From positions 2,914,001-2,978,000 of the forward strand of contig NC_064038.1 of NCBI RefSeq assembly GCF_932526225.1: a stretch of DNA of 64,000 bases, written 5' to 3'. Shown here in pieces: positions 45,001-62,544 of this stretch. This DNA comes from Nematostella vectensis. Taxonomy: Eukaryota > Cnidaria > Anthozoa > Actiniaria > Edwardsiidae. The notes beneath the pieces are model-generated. The model had not been told where the DNA came from. It saw only the letters and a program-made list of their open reading frames with translations, and ran no database searches. The position numbers were made by a program, and so were the translations under genes. Position 1 is the stretch's first letter, and each line of letters starts with the position of its first letter.

Positions 45001-47111
45001 GTTTAACAAGAAATGACCCACTTTTTAGCCGCCAGGGAGGGGGGGGTGTGCGCGTTCACCCTCTGTGCACGCGGCTTAGGCTAGCGTAGTTGTGATCACA
45101 GCTTTGTCCTTACATGCCTTATCATTCGCCAACCCATGAGGACCATCATGTGGCGCCCTTATGAGCTCCCACACCGGAACCATTATGTCACCAAATTACC
45201 CACAACGCTACCCCAGTGGCTGCCGCTGTGTGTGGAGAATCCGACTCCCAGCCAAGTACCACGTGATCAAATTTGAAGTCAAGAGCTTGTTCCTGGAGGA
45301 GGACTCAAAGTGCTAGTGAGTTTTGCGCATTTTTTAAAGCACTTAAAAGTGCTTGAATGTATTGTGTATATGTGGCTGTAAGTGCTAGGGTGTATTGTGT
45401 ATATGTGGCTGTAAGTTTTAGGGTGTATTGCGTATATGTGGCTGTAAGTGCTAGAATGTATTGTGTATATGAGGCTGTAAGTGCTAGGGTGTATTGTGTA
45501 TATGTGGCTGTAAGTGCTAGAATGTATTGTGTATATGTGGCTGTAAGTGCTAGGGTGTATTGTGTATATGTGGCTGTAAGTGCTAGGGTGTATTGCGTAT
45601 ATGTGGCTGTAAGTGCTAGGATGTATTGTGTATATGTGGCTGTAAGTGCTAGGGTGTATTGCGTATATGTGGCTGTAAGTGCTAGGGTGTATTGTGTATA
45701 TGTGGCTGTAAGTGCTAGGATGTATTGTGCATGTCTGGCTGTAAGTGCTAGGATGTATTGTGTATATGTGGCTGTAAGTGCTAGGGTGTATTGTGTATAT
45801 GTGGCTGTAAGTTTTAGGGTGTATTGCGTATATGTGGCTGTAAGTGCTAGAATGTATTGTGTATATGAGGCTGTAAGTACTAGGATGTATTGCGTATATG
45901 TGGCTGTAAGTGCTAGGGTGTATTGTGTATATGTGGCTGTAAGTGCTAGGATGTATTGTGTATATGTGGCTGTAAGTGCTAGGATGTATTGCGTATATGT
46001 GGCTGTAAGTGCTAGGGTGTATTGCGTATATGTGGCTGTAAGTGCTAGGGTGTATTGCGTATATGTGGCTGTAAGTGCTAGGATGTATTGTGTATATGTG
46101 GCTGTAAGTGCTAGGATGTATTGCGTATATGTGGCTGTAAGTGCTAGGGTGTATTGTGTATATGTGGCTGTAAGTGCTAGGGTGTATTGCGTATATGTGG
46201 CTGTAAGTACTAGGATGTATTGCGTATATGTGGCTGTAAGTGCTAGGGTGTATTGTGTATATGTGGCTGTAAGTGCTAGGATGTATTGCGTATATGTGGC
46301 TGTAAGTACTAGGATGTATTGCGTATATGTGGCTGTAAGTGCTAGGGTGTATTGCGTATATGTGGCTGTAAGTGCTAGGGTGTATTGCGCATGTCTGGCT
46401 GTAAGTGCTAGGATGTATTGTGTATATGTGGCTGTAAGTGCTAGGGTGTATTGCGTATATGTGGCTGTAAGTGCTAGGGTGTATTGCGTATATGTGGCTG
46501 TAAGTGCTAGGGTGTATTGCGCATGCCTGGCTTTTTCTGCTTGAATGCTAGGATATATTTTTTCTGTGTAATTCAAGTGCTAGGATCAATTGCACATGGG
46601 TAATTTCAAGGACATTACTTTAAGTAATGTGCATTGTGTGATATGTGCACATGCGTTAAGCCACCTGAAAGATCGCCTAATTGTGGTTTTATTGTATTTT
46701 TTCACTAAGCTACGACTACCTCATATTTGAAGACAAGTTACATAACCAAGTGGGCCCGCGATACTGCGGCGCTCACCCACAATCGTTCAATATATACGTT
46801 AAAGGTCACATGGCCTTGGTTGTATTCAGTTCAGACGTTGGAAGCAACAAAAAAGGATTCCATATCACCTACACGGCACAGGTGAGTCAAGCCTCACATG
46901 GATGGGGAGATTTCAAATGTAGAGGGAATTAGTACAACAATTGCCTTTACAGGGGAGCCAGGTCTATGCAAGGGTTCAACAAAAAAGTATCTTATTTTTC
47001 CTATCTAATTTTTTTTCATGTAAATTGTTTTACTTCCCAAAACTACAAAGTTGGCAATGCCTCGTACTGTTTATCATGACTTTATTTTCATTGCTTTTGC
47101 AGAAGTCATAA
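42063..47111 (+). CDS. Secreted Frizzled-CRD plus CUB domain protein (7 exons, complete)
   Basis: Exons 42063-42138, 43039-43273, 43788-43933, 44699-44764, 45141-45315, 46710-46881 and 47103-47111; total 879 nt, 292 aa, all phases consistent. The start gives a signal peptide, MSQFQVIFCALILVAAALQW. Residues about 32-140 are a Frizzled cysteine-rich domain with all ten cysteines (CQEVTIPMC, NLGYNQTLFPN, FLCFTYAPFC, PCRSMCRAVRRGCE, FGFDWPE). A Ser/Thr/Pro linker follows (SSVPTSLSTMPPATT). The rest is a CUB domain (SCGALMSSHTGTIMSPNYP, GCRCVW, YDYLIFED, RYCG, VVFSSD). There is no transmembrane segment, so it is probably a diffusible Wnt-binding or modulating protein; that function is inferred from the CRD. 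MFRP has CUB and FZ domains in the opposite order and is membrane bound. Confidence 0.92.
43950..44075. repeat. Short imperfect tandem repeat
   Basis: About eight copies of a 12-13 bp motif, tgtgtcacgctac with gct/act alternation, starting about 20 bp after the donor of FZ-CUB exon 3. Confidence 0.8.
44927..45078. mobile_element. Diverged copy of the CAGGCGCGTAYCCAGG element
   Basis: Starts CAGGCGCGTATCCAGGATTG, contains the family-specific catatggaaaaagcat and ends near cacgcggctta. No clean target-site duplication. Lies in FZ-CUB intron 4. Confidence 0.6.
45340..46545. repeat. 33-bp minisatellite, about 36 copies, in FZ-CUB intron 5
   Basis: Unit gtgtattgtgtatatgtggc plus tgtaagtgctagg. 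It starts about 25 bp after the exon 5 donor and shares aagtgctag with the exon end itself. On the sense strand every unit contains gtaagt, a consensus 5' splice site core. Both strands are open for about 400 codons because 33 is a multiple of three; neither is a gene. Confidence 0.97.
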
Positions 47112-47513
47112 ACGATGCAGAGCCAGACAATTATAGACAACACGTCTTGCATCAAGCCTGCAGTCGACATACTTTAGTTTTACCAAATGTCCTACAACAT
47201 TGTCCATTGTTTTTGCTTGTTGTACTTGATATTTTGTATAAATGCTAGAAAAAAAACAGCTATGCTATTTTATTCATGTTATTTATACCCTTGTCGTTTG
47301 TTTAAATGTCAGGGGAATCCAGTAGTTACAGAAAGGGGGGAATGGCAAAGCAATTATCCCACAGGACATCCATCACGGGAAAAAAAACGTTTCATAACCC
47401 ATGGACAAGGCTGTCCAAACCTATTCTTGGGATAACAACAACCATAAACACCTATCATATCCATATTTTTACTGACATACTGAGGAATACAAATGTTTTG
47501 ACAAACTATTTAC

Positions 47514-47519
47514 AATAAA
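47514..47519 (+). terminator. Candidate polyadenylation signal of FZ-CUB
   Basis: An aataaa hexamer about 400 bp after the stop codon, at the end of a gene-free stretch consistent with a 3' UTR. A second aataaa lies near 47635. Confidence 0.45.
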
Positions 47520-53327
<5,808 letters not shown>

Positions 53328-53901
53328 ATATAATGATGAGCCCTCAAACATGAGATTGGATCACCAAAAGTCACCTGTGAAGTGACTGAATGAGAAATAT
53401 GCAGAGGTGTTGCTTCTTGGCTGCAATAATGCATACTGAGAAAATCACTTCAAAGCTCTTTGTATGTAGATGGACGGCACCTGCAAGCGAAGCCTTTTTT
53501 TTTAGAAAAATATATGAAATATTTCCCTTGGCTTCAATAACCCACACTTGAAATGGAAGAAATGACAGTGGTTTAGATACTCTAGGCAGAAACAGTACTG
53601 TTAAGTACTGCTCTTTGCAACTATTGAGGCTGGCATTAGTCTTTCAAACCACTGCTGCCAACTCTTCTGAAAAATGAGAGAAATCTACAGTCTCTGGGGG
53701 AACAAAGAGGGCTTAGATTTGTTTTTATTTTACCCTGCTGTTTGTTGGTTATAAATATCTGCCACAAAAATGGTTTTATTCAGTGATGACACAAATATAA
53801 TTTCTATTTAAGCCCACATGTGGACATTTCTCAAACAAAAGCAAAGGTGAAAGTATTTACATTATTAGTGAACTGCTAGTGATCCAGGGTATACAGTTGG
53901 A

Positions 53902-54668
53902 CTACTGTAGTAGAAATGTTTTGTGTACACCTACTGTAGTATAAATTTTTTGTGTACACCTACTGTAGTAGAAATGTTTTGTGTACACCTACTGTAGTAT
54001 AAATGTTTTGTGTACATCTACTGTAGTATAAATGTTTTGTGTACACCTACTGTAGTATAAATGTTTTGTGTACACCTACTGTAGTATAAATATTTTGTGT
54101 ACACCTACTGTAGTAGAAATGTTTTGTGTACACCTACTGTAGTATAAATATTTTGTGTACACCTACTGTAGTATAAATTTTTTGTGTACACCTACTGTAG
54201 TATAAATGTTTTGTGTACACCTACTGTAGTATAAATGTTTTGTGTACATCTACTGTAGTATAAATGTTTTGTGTACACCTACTGTAGTATAAATGTTTTG
54301 TGTACACCTACTGTAGTATAAATGTTTTGTGTACACCTACTGTAGTATAAATGTTTTGTGTACACCTACTGTAGTAGAAATGTTTTGTGTACACCTACTG
54401 TAGTAGAAATGTTTTGTGTACACCTACTGTAGTAGAAATGTTTTGTGTACACCTACTGTAGTAGAAATGTTTTGTGTACACCTACTGTAGTAGAAATGTT
54501 TTGTGTACACCTACTGTAGTAGAAATGTTTTGTGTACACCTACTGTAGTAGAAATGTTTTGTTTACACCTACTGTAGTAGAAATGTTTTGTGTACACCTA
54601 CTCTAGTATAAATGTTTTGTGTACACCTACTGTAGTAGAAATGTTTTGTGTACACCTACTGTATTTCA
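53902..54668. repeat. 29-bp minisatellite, about 26 copies, 3' of AK6
   Basis: Unit cctactgtagtagaaatgtt plus ttgtgtaca, with gtagtag/gtagtat alternation. An aataaa follows at 54669, so the array may lie within the AK6 3' UTR or just past it. Confidence 0.95.
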
Positions 54669-54674
54669 AATAAA

Positions 54675-56157
54675 AACTGTGGATCTTGTTGTTACTGGTA
54701 TTGAGCATGATTAAAACACTCCAGATTTGGTGAGCTAGTAAGTATTCATTGTTCATGTGTCAAATTACAATGGCTTTCAGACAATTACCACGGAAACCTT
54801 ACCACAAGCCCTTGTAAGTTATAACACATTGGTAGTGCAATCTTTTGAAATAGGTGTTTACAATACATAAGTTTGTGGTGCAAACCATGCATGATTCAAG
54901 ATATAAAATTCAATCTGTTCTATTATACACTTTTTTACAGCTGAACCAGTAAACCATGAGCATGGGAAATATGCATGTAATGTTTGTTCTGATCAATCAC
55001 ATGCAGGAATTTAAAACAGTCAACTAGGAACATGCCTCCACAAGCTGGTGATTTGTCAGAGTACAATAAACATTCCAGACACATCTTGGGTGTTAAAAGG
55101 TTTTAAGTCTTTCTGACAAACATACAAGTACAAATGACCATTGTCAAGTAACAGTTCTTAGACTAATATGTAGATGTGTAGCATAGCTCTGATATATCTA
55201 CTAAATTGAGGAGAATACTAACAACTGATGTATGTATGGTGCAGTTCATGTATTCCCCTTATTCTTACAAATAACTCGTACTGATAAGCACCTTTTCAGT
55301 GCCCTTAAAAAATGATGTACAGTTTCACAGTTTAAAATCATGTACAGTATATGGCCGTGAGACACTTGTCTTGACAAACATTGTTTATTGCTATTTACAG
55401 ATTAACAAGCCAGGATCAAAGTGCCTAATCACCTTGCATATATCCCAAACTGCTTTCTTGGTTGCAGTCCATAAATGTTACTAAGGCCTAGAGCAAATGC
55501 CATTCTCTTCATGTGCCATTCCAAGTACAAATCAATGGTTATGAACATAAAACGAAAGAACAGCATTTTCCCAGGGCATTAAAATATTTTATGGCATAAA
55601 ATTTTTGTTATGGCATAAAATATTTTGTTATAGCATAAAATATTTTGTGATTTAGCCTTGTAGATACGTTATTTTATCATACAAGAAGTTCTGAAGATAT
55701 CTACAGACTTATGTAAATTATTAATATGTACATACCAAAGCCGCAGCAGGCCTCAAATTATTGTAGGACCTCAAAACAGAAACGTCAATAAAACATTGTT
55801 GGGCACAGCCACACCCCTACTGGTCATTTTCTTATAATTTTTTTAAAAAATATTGTGGAGGGGGGGGATGCCCCCAGTGCCCCACCCCTTTTTTGTACAC
55901 ATATAACACACAAAAACCTAACACTGTCAAACAAGCAACAGCTCAAATACCCTTACAACCACAGTTACAATGCAAACAGCATGCAACTATCTTTTTTCAT
56001 GAATATTGATTTAAATTTTTCTAGAGGGAGGGGTTGGGAAGTGTTAAAAAAACCCTGACTTCAAAAGCCCACAGGTTGTACATCAGTAACAATCAATCAC
56101 TGTCTATAGTCACATTGTTCGGTTTGGGAAGAAGTTTGTGTGTGTTTGTCATTTCTT
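54675..56157. other. Convergent intergenic region, AK6 and PH gene
   Basis: AT-rich 3' flanks of two genes pointing at each other. A short imperfect repeat (ttatggcataaaatatttt) occurs three times near 55580-55650. No gene seen. Confidence 0.5.
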
Positions 56158-59100
56158 CTATGTGTTTGTCATTTTCACCATTCGTGATCTCCAGTGCCTC
56201 AGGTAGTCAAGAGCATTAATCCATCTGCAAAAAAAAAAATTAATGACATTTATTTAGCATTCTTAAGAATCAGCCAGAATGTCATTAAGGCCTTTTTTCA
56301 TTCAAAGATTTAATTCTGGTGAGTCTTTTCACCAGGAAGGCCCGTACCCATAACTGCCGAAAATCCACTTACAGACTGCATTAGACCTTCTATTTGTAGA
56401 GAAAACTATGAAAAATATTGGATTAGATAAAAATTTCTGGGTACGGGTAGGGTCTGCCAGGTTTATCAGTTTTCTTCTTCAGCTAAAATCAACAATTCCA
56501 TGAACACACGAGTCATACGTCAGCAGCATAATGTGTTAACATGACAAAGGGGAAAGAGTGGGGTACCATTTGCTGACCTGACTTTCTCCTCCTCGTCATG
56601 CGCCATCAGCTCAAAGACCCTTGCGGGTGTGATGACATCAAACAGGGCGTTATTGGTATCTTGTTCATCTGTTGGTTTATCTTGCACAGCTACAATAATA
56701 TCCAGATCTATAAAACTAAAAAGCAAAAAAGAAGTTAAAAAACAAATAGCAGCAGCAAAAACCCTTAAAAGACCTTTATGAGATTATTTTCTAAAGACCA
56801 GGAAAAGTAATGTTTTGTTTACATTCTTTGCATGTTTTTCCCCCAAAGATTTGCAAAAGGTTAGAGATGTGAAATAAGAGTATGTTATAGATTCCTACCC
56901 TCTTGGATGTGTGTTGTTTGTCTTTTTGTAGTAATAAAGTCTCCCTTCATTATCAGTGGCAAACCACCTCCGCCTCCATCGCCGGCCGGTCAGGCCTCTC
57001 ACACCCCGCTTACAGAGCCAGCCACGAACTTGAGACACCTGATAAATTAAAAACATTGTAGGTTTTATGTACTATCTCATTGACAAAAAAACTAGCCAAA
57101 AATTTTCTGGGCAGATGTTTTTTTTATTTGAACGCACAGTTTTAACATGTCCAAAAATAGTGTAAGTGTCACATCTATAGATGTATATGATCCCTCCAAT
57201 GCCCCCCCACCACCCCCCCCCCTGGCCACTCCCAGCCCCCACTTTTTGGCCCACTTTGCCCCCTCTGCCCTAGCACAACTACATGAGATATTTCATGCTG
57301 GTTAGTTGTTGTGTTCTACCTCGCTACACACTAATGTATTCTAAGGGTCTTACCTTTAACTTAGGTGCCTCTGACACTGATTTTTCCTGGGTATCAGCAA
57401 TTCATTAGATTGTTAGGATATGATTTTCATTAGTCATAACACAGAGAGTTATGAAACAAGTTAAAGATTAAAACAGTTTATTGAGGTACACCAGCCAACA
57501 TTATGAAAATATTTAGGGAAGGAACTTTTGATTATGCTGATTTCCAAATACTGAAGTCGCTCTCATGGTGTTATTCCAGAGCTAAACGTATAGTGGGTAA
57601 GAAAGAAAGATTCAAAATATTTCAGTTTAGGCCTGGTAAATATCCTCCTAAAAGTCTGTTTACACTTAGCCAATTTTATAGAGTGACACCAGCTGGGAAA
57701 TTTTATCCCAACCCTAGATCGCAAAGACCGCAAATTGCTCCAAATTATTTCAAACAATGCATAAATTTTTGCAATGTTGTTTGCCTATTCGGTTAGAAAA
57801 AAAGGATAGTCCTAGTACCTAAATAAGCTCTGTGTACAAGTTGATTTGTACAAGAGTATGCTTGAATTACCTGTAACAAATGTGTAAGTTATTGCTGTGA
57901 AATTGATAAAATTTTGCAGCTGTTTACCCATGACTTTAGTGCGATAAAAATCAAAGTAAAAATTGCAGCTTTAGTGGCGCATCAAAAATGTAGTAGTCCT
58001 TAGTTGGCAGTTATACATCAATCAGTTATTTGACATGCATTAGTTTGCCAGTCTTAAAAAAAACTGATGACTTACAGCTCTACAGAGTTTCTTATTTCAT
58101 TGTTGTAAATGGTGGTTACACACATTTTGTAAATTCCTTTATTTTACCTCTACTTTTTTCCTGATGTCATCAATCTCCTTCTTTTTCTTGCCAGAAATAG
58201 ATTCTGCTTGCGTGAGCTGCAACCAAGCCACAAATAGTCATACACTGTAGAAATACCTTACACTCTGAAAATGTACTCCATGCCATTATACCTTTGTTCT
58301 GAGATCTTCCACCAACATCTGCAGCTCACTTATTTCAACCTGAAGCTCATCTTTCTCTTTGTGGAGCTGAATAATTTCATTTCCAAGGACTTTATTGCTG
58401 TCTCTGAGCTCCTGGTTCTCTCTTTCTAGCTTCCTGTTGTCCAGAACCAGTAGTCGAAGTTAAAATGATTATGTATGCCACATTAGCATAATTTAGCATA
58501 ACTTAAAATGGAGGATGACAACGCTCGTCTGGGTCTGGCCCATGCTACTGGCCAGATCCCACTTGCAGGCCATGGCACATTTGCACTCTCTCATGGATGC
58601 CTGCAAACTTTCAACTCAATGCAGGATTCACAGATATTTTGCCCTTCCTGCCACTCCTATGTAAAGGGTTTCTACTAGGTAAGTATATTCCACCAAAACA
58701 AGTATCCCCCAGGGGGGGGGGGGGGGGTGTACAGGGAGATGTGGCTTGGAGGCCTGGCCCCTTGGGTGCACTTGGTTAGGTGGTCACCAAGTTATCCAAT
58801 ACATGACCCAAATTTAATCAGAAAATGAGTTTAACACAGTGTATTTAATAGCATATGAACTACCATATGGGCAGTAGTGTCACAGATGTTAAAACAGGCC
58901 TAGCTCATAATATAATCCCCATCACCATATGGGCAGTAGTGTCACAGATGTTAAAACAGGCCTAGCTCATAATATAATCCCCATCACCATATGGGCAGTA
59001 GTGCCACAGATGTTAAAACAGGCCTAGCTCATAATATAATCCCCATCACCATATGGGCAGTAGTGTCACAGATGTTAAAACAGGCCTAGCTCATAATATA

Positions 59101-62100
59101 ATCCCCATCACCATATGGGCAGTAGTGTCACAGATGTTAAAACAGGCCTAGCTCATAATATAATCCCCATCACCATATGGGCAGTAGTGTCACAGATGTT
59201 AAAACAGGCCTAGCTCATAATATAATCCCCATCACCATATGGGCAGTAGTGTCACAGATGTTAAAACAGGCCTAGCTCATAATATAATCCCCATCACCAT
59301 ATGGGCAGTAGTGTCACAGATGTTAAAACAGGCCTAGCTCATAATATAATCCCCATCACCATATGGGCAGTAGTGCCACAGATGTTAAAACAGGCCTAGC
59401 TCATAATATAATCCCCATCACCATATGGGCAGTAGTGTCACAGATGTTAAAACAGGCCTAGCTCATAATATAATCCACATCACCATATGGGCAGTAGTGC
59501 CACAGATGTTAAAACAGGCCTAGCTCATAATATAATCCCCATCACCATATGGGCAGTAGTGTCACAGATGTTAAAACAGGCCTAGCTCATAATATAATCC
59601 CCATCACCATATGGGCAGTAGTGTCACAGATGTTAAAACAGGCCTAGCTCATAATATAATCCCCATCACCATATGGGCAGTAGTGTCACAGATGTTAAAA
59701 CAGGCCTAGCTCATAATATAATCCCCATCACCATATGGGCAGTAGTGTCACAGATGTTAAAACAGGCCTAGCTCATAATATAATCCCCATCACCATATGG
59801 GCAGTAGTGTCACAGATGTTAAAACAGGCCTAGCTCATAATATAATCCCCATCACCATATGGGCAGTAGTGTCACAGATGTTAAAACAGGCCTAGCTCAT
59901 AATATAATCCCCATCACCATATGGGCAGTAGTGTCACAGATGTTAAAACAGGCCTAGCTCATAATATAATCCCCATCATCATATGGGCAGTAGTGTCACA
60001 GATGTTAAAACAGGCCTAGCTCATAATATAATCCCCATCACCATATGGGCAGTAGTGTCACAGATGTTAAAACAGGCCTAGCTCATAATATAATCCCCAT
60101 CACCATATGGGCAGTAGTGTCACAGATGTTAAAACAGGCCTAGCTCATAATATAATCCCCATCACCATATGGGCAGTAGTGTCACAGATGTTAAAACAGG
60201 CCTAGCTCATAATATAATCCCCATCACCATATGGGCAGTAGTGTCACAGATGTTAAAACAGGCCTAGCTCATAATATAATCCCCATCACCATATGGGCAG
60301 TAGTGTCACAGATGTTAAAACAGGCCTAGCTCATAATATAATCCCCATCACCATATGGGCAGTAGTGTCACAGATGTTAAAACAGGCCTAGCTCATAATA
60401 TAATCCCCATCACCATATGGGCAGTAGTGTCACAGATGTTAAAACAGGCCTAGCTCATAATATAATCCCCATCACCATATGGGCAGTAGTGTCACAGATG
60501 TTAAAACAGGCCTAGCTCATAATATAATCCCCATCACCATATGGGCAGTAGTGTCACAGATGTTAAAACAGGCCTAGCTCATAATATAATCCCCATCACC
60601 AAGGTCAGTAGTAGCAGCATTATTATTAGCATTATCTAGCCTCAGAACTCGGAAGAGGTTGGTTACAATACCATTCCAAGCTGGTACCCAGTTGTACAGC
60701 GTTATTCACAAAATCTTGGCTGCCTTGTTTGTCTTGTTTGGTCACCACAGGGTCACGCATCAAGTGTTTGTTTTTTAATTCCAAAAACTAGAGATACTGT
60801 ACCTGGGTATTCATGATCATTTAATCAGAATTCTCATCTTCACCGGCATAACCATCCCACCATCACCATCAACCGACAAACACACACACACATATTCCTT
60901 TTTAATCCTAATTTCATTGTGCTGAACAAATATGTGAAATCCAAAAAAATTATGACAAACCACCAGTACTGGAGAAGAATCAAGAAAAAGAAAATCAAGA
61001 TGAAGAAGAGACAGGTATATCTCTAGACTCTCCCATTCCAGAGTCCATCCTAAGTCAGCGAAAGGCAAAGAATCGAGTTCTTAGTGCAGTTCCTGAGACG
61101 GTACCAGAAGAGGATGAGCCACTGGAAGAGTCCCCAGCCAGCCCTTATATTCCCTTTAAAACAGGTAAGTCTGTTTATCATACACATCACCAGCACCAGC
61201 CCCACCACCAACATCATCATCATTATCATATCGACATTAATATTCATTAGATGCAATTATGCTAATAATGCCCCACCACATTCCATATACAGACAAATCA
61301 TTACTTACATATATTTGACATATACAGACAAATCATTACTTACATATATTTGACATATACAGACAAATCATGACTTACATATATTTGACATATACAGACA
61401 AATCATGACTTACATATATTTGACATATACAGACATATCATGACTTACATATATTTGACATATATAGACAAATCATGACTTACATATATTTGACATATAT
61501 AGACAAATCATGACTTACATATATTTGACATATACAGACAAATCATGACTTACATATATTTGACATATACAGACAAATCATGACTTACATATATTTGACA
61601 TATACAGACAAATCATGACTTACATATATTTGACATATACAGACAAATCATGACTTACATATATTTGACATATACAGACAAATCATTACTTACATATATT
61701 TGACATATACAGACAAATCATGACTTACATATATTTGACATATACAGACAAATCATGACTTACATATATTTGACATCTTGAACCTTCTCATTAACATCAC
61801 TCAGCCACTCTTGGACTCGATGAGATCCCTAAAAATAAAAAGTTAGTTGATTTTGCTGGAAAACTGATTTTTGCTTCTCAGATAAGTGTCCTAGCTCAGA
61901 TACTATTATAGCACAAATATCTCTACCTCTATTGATTCTGGTAAAGTGTTGGATCTTGACACCTTGGTTAACTGAAAACAGGATAGAAAAGTAAACAGCT
62001 AATCCTTGAGAATTAGCCTTATTATAGAATTAGCACTATCAGGTTAAACCCAAAGGATGACTTCAACACAAGTCTTGGGTTTATTTTTCAGTTTAATCCA

Positions 62101-62376
62101 AGCCTATGCAGCTAGCTTGCCCATCCCACATGGAATTATACTGTGTACCATAAACAGACTTACCTGTTTTGAAGGGAATATAAACTTGAGCTGATCTGTA
62201 GGGCTGGCTGGGGACTCTTCCGGTGGCTCATCCTCTTCTGGTACCGTCTCAAAAACTGCACTCAGAACTCGCTTCTTTGCCTTTCGCTGACTTAGGATGG
62301 ACTCTGGAATGGGGGAGTCTAGAGATACGCCTGTCTCTTCTTCATCTTGATTTTCTTTTTCTTGATTCTTCTCCAT
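56158..62376 (-). CDS. Coiled-coil and PH-domain protein (8 coding exons)
   Basis: Exons in gene order: 62376-62164, 61971-61927, 61828-61764, 58433-58292, 58216-58148, 57038-56899, 56715-56578, 56224-56158; 879 nt, 292 aa, phases all consistent. Residues 1-71 are acidic and disordered (Glu-rich, PEEDEPPEESPASP). Residues about 109-178 form a coiled coil (KLERENQELRDSN, DELQVEISELQMLVEDLRTK). Residues about 182-285 are a PH domain: VRGWLCKRG, a basic RRWRRRWF loop, GRLYYYKK, GFIDLDIIVAV, and the invariant Trp in the last helix (WINALDYL). It ends MVKMTNT. The likely role is phosphoinositide or adaptor binding at membranes (inference); I cannot name the family. The start at 62376 is the first Met in a long frame; an upstream exon joining at a cag at 62380 cannot be excluded. 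Confidence 0.85.
56338..56460. mobile_element. Short inverted-repeat element, GGCCCGTACCCA ends
   Basis: Begins GGCCCGTACCCATAA and ends TTTCTGGGTACGGG. The 5' end resembles the CAGGCCCGTACCCAGG family but the interior differs and there is no G run. Lies in the last intron of the PH-domain gene. Confidence 0.45.
57140..57840. other. Intronic sequence with an unexplained open frame
   Basis: Part of PH-gene intron 5 (57039-58147). The plus strand at 57503-57796 is open for 97 codons (begins MKIFREGTFDYADF), with mixed composition that looks protein-like but matches nothing I know; possibly a transposon relic. Confidence 0.25.
58858..60598. repeat. 62-bp minisatellite, 28 copies, in PH-gene intron 3
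   Basis: Unit accatatgggcagtagtgtc, acagatgttaaaacaggcct, agctcataatataatcccca, tc. Almost perfectly homogeneous: a handful of gtgtcac/gtgccac changes, one ccacatc, one catcatc. Confidence 0.97.
60880..61178 (+). pseudogene. Inverted duplicate of the PH gene's first coding exon
   Basis: The plus strand here matches, at about 90-95%, the minus-strand sequence 62470-62150: upstream flank, the whole exon and the donor (acag/gtaagtctgtttat). Differences include loss of the Met codon (tactgg for aaatgg), loss of 18 nt encoding TDQLKF, and substitutions such as K to N and F to P. The frame stays open and the donor intact. Lying antisense inside intron 3, it cannot be used by the parent gene; whether it is a pseudo-exon or part of an inverted gene copy is unresolved. 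Confidence 0.8.
61275..61763. repeat. 35-bp minisatellite, about 14 copies, at a PH-gene splice donor
   Basis: Unit acagacaaatcatgacttac plus atatatttgacatat. Read on the coding (minus) strand each unit is gtcaaatatatgtaagtcat and so on, which copies the last 11 nt of exon 3 plus its donor (atatat/gtaagt). The real exon end is at 61764, directly at the array edge. Confidence 0.95.
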
Positions 62377-62544
62377 TTCTGGTGGTTTGTTATATATTTT
62401 TTGGATTTCATATATTTGTTCAGCACAATGAAATTAGGAGTAAAAAGAATATGTGTGTTTTTGTCAGTTTGTCATCTGTTTTATATTTTAAAAATATATG
62501 GGTGTTTTCTAATGATAATATTATTGCAGAGCCCAGCACAAAGA

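Noticed and set aside
45305-46576. Overlapping open frames of 423 codons (minus) and 395 codons (plus)
   Set aside because: Both come from the 33-bp array inside FZ-CUB intron 5. Open frames on both strands are what a stop-free repeat predicts.
57503-57796. 97-codon plus-strand open frame in PH-gene intron 5
   Set aside because: No motif recognised and no splice context; a chance frame or transposon relic cannot be told apart by eye.
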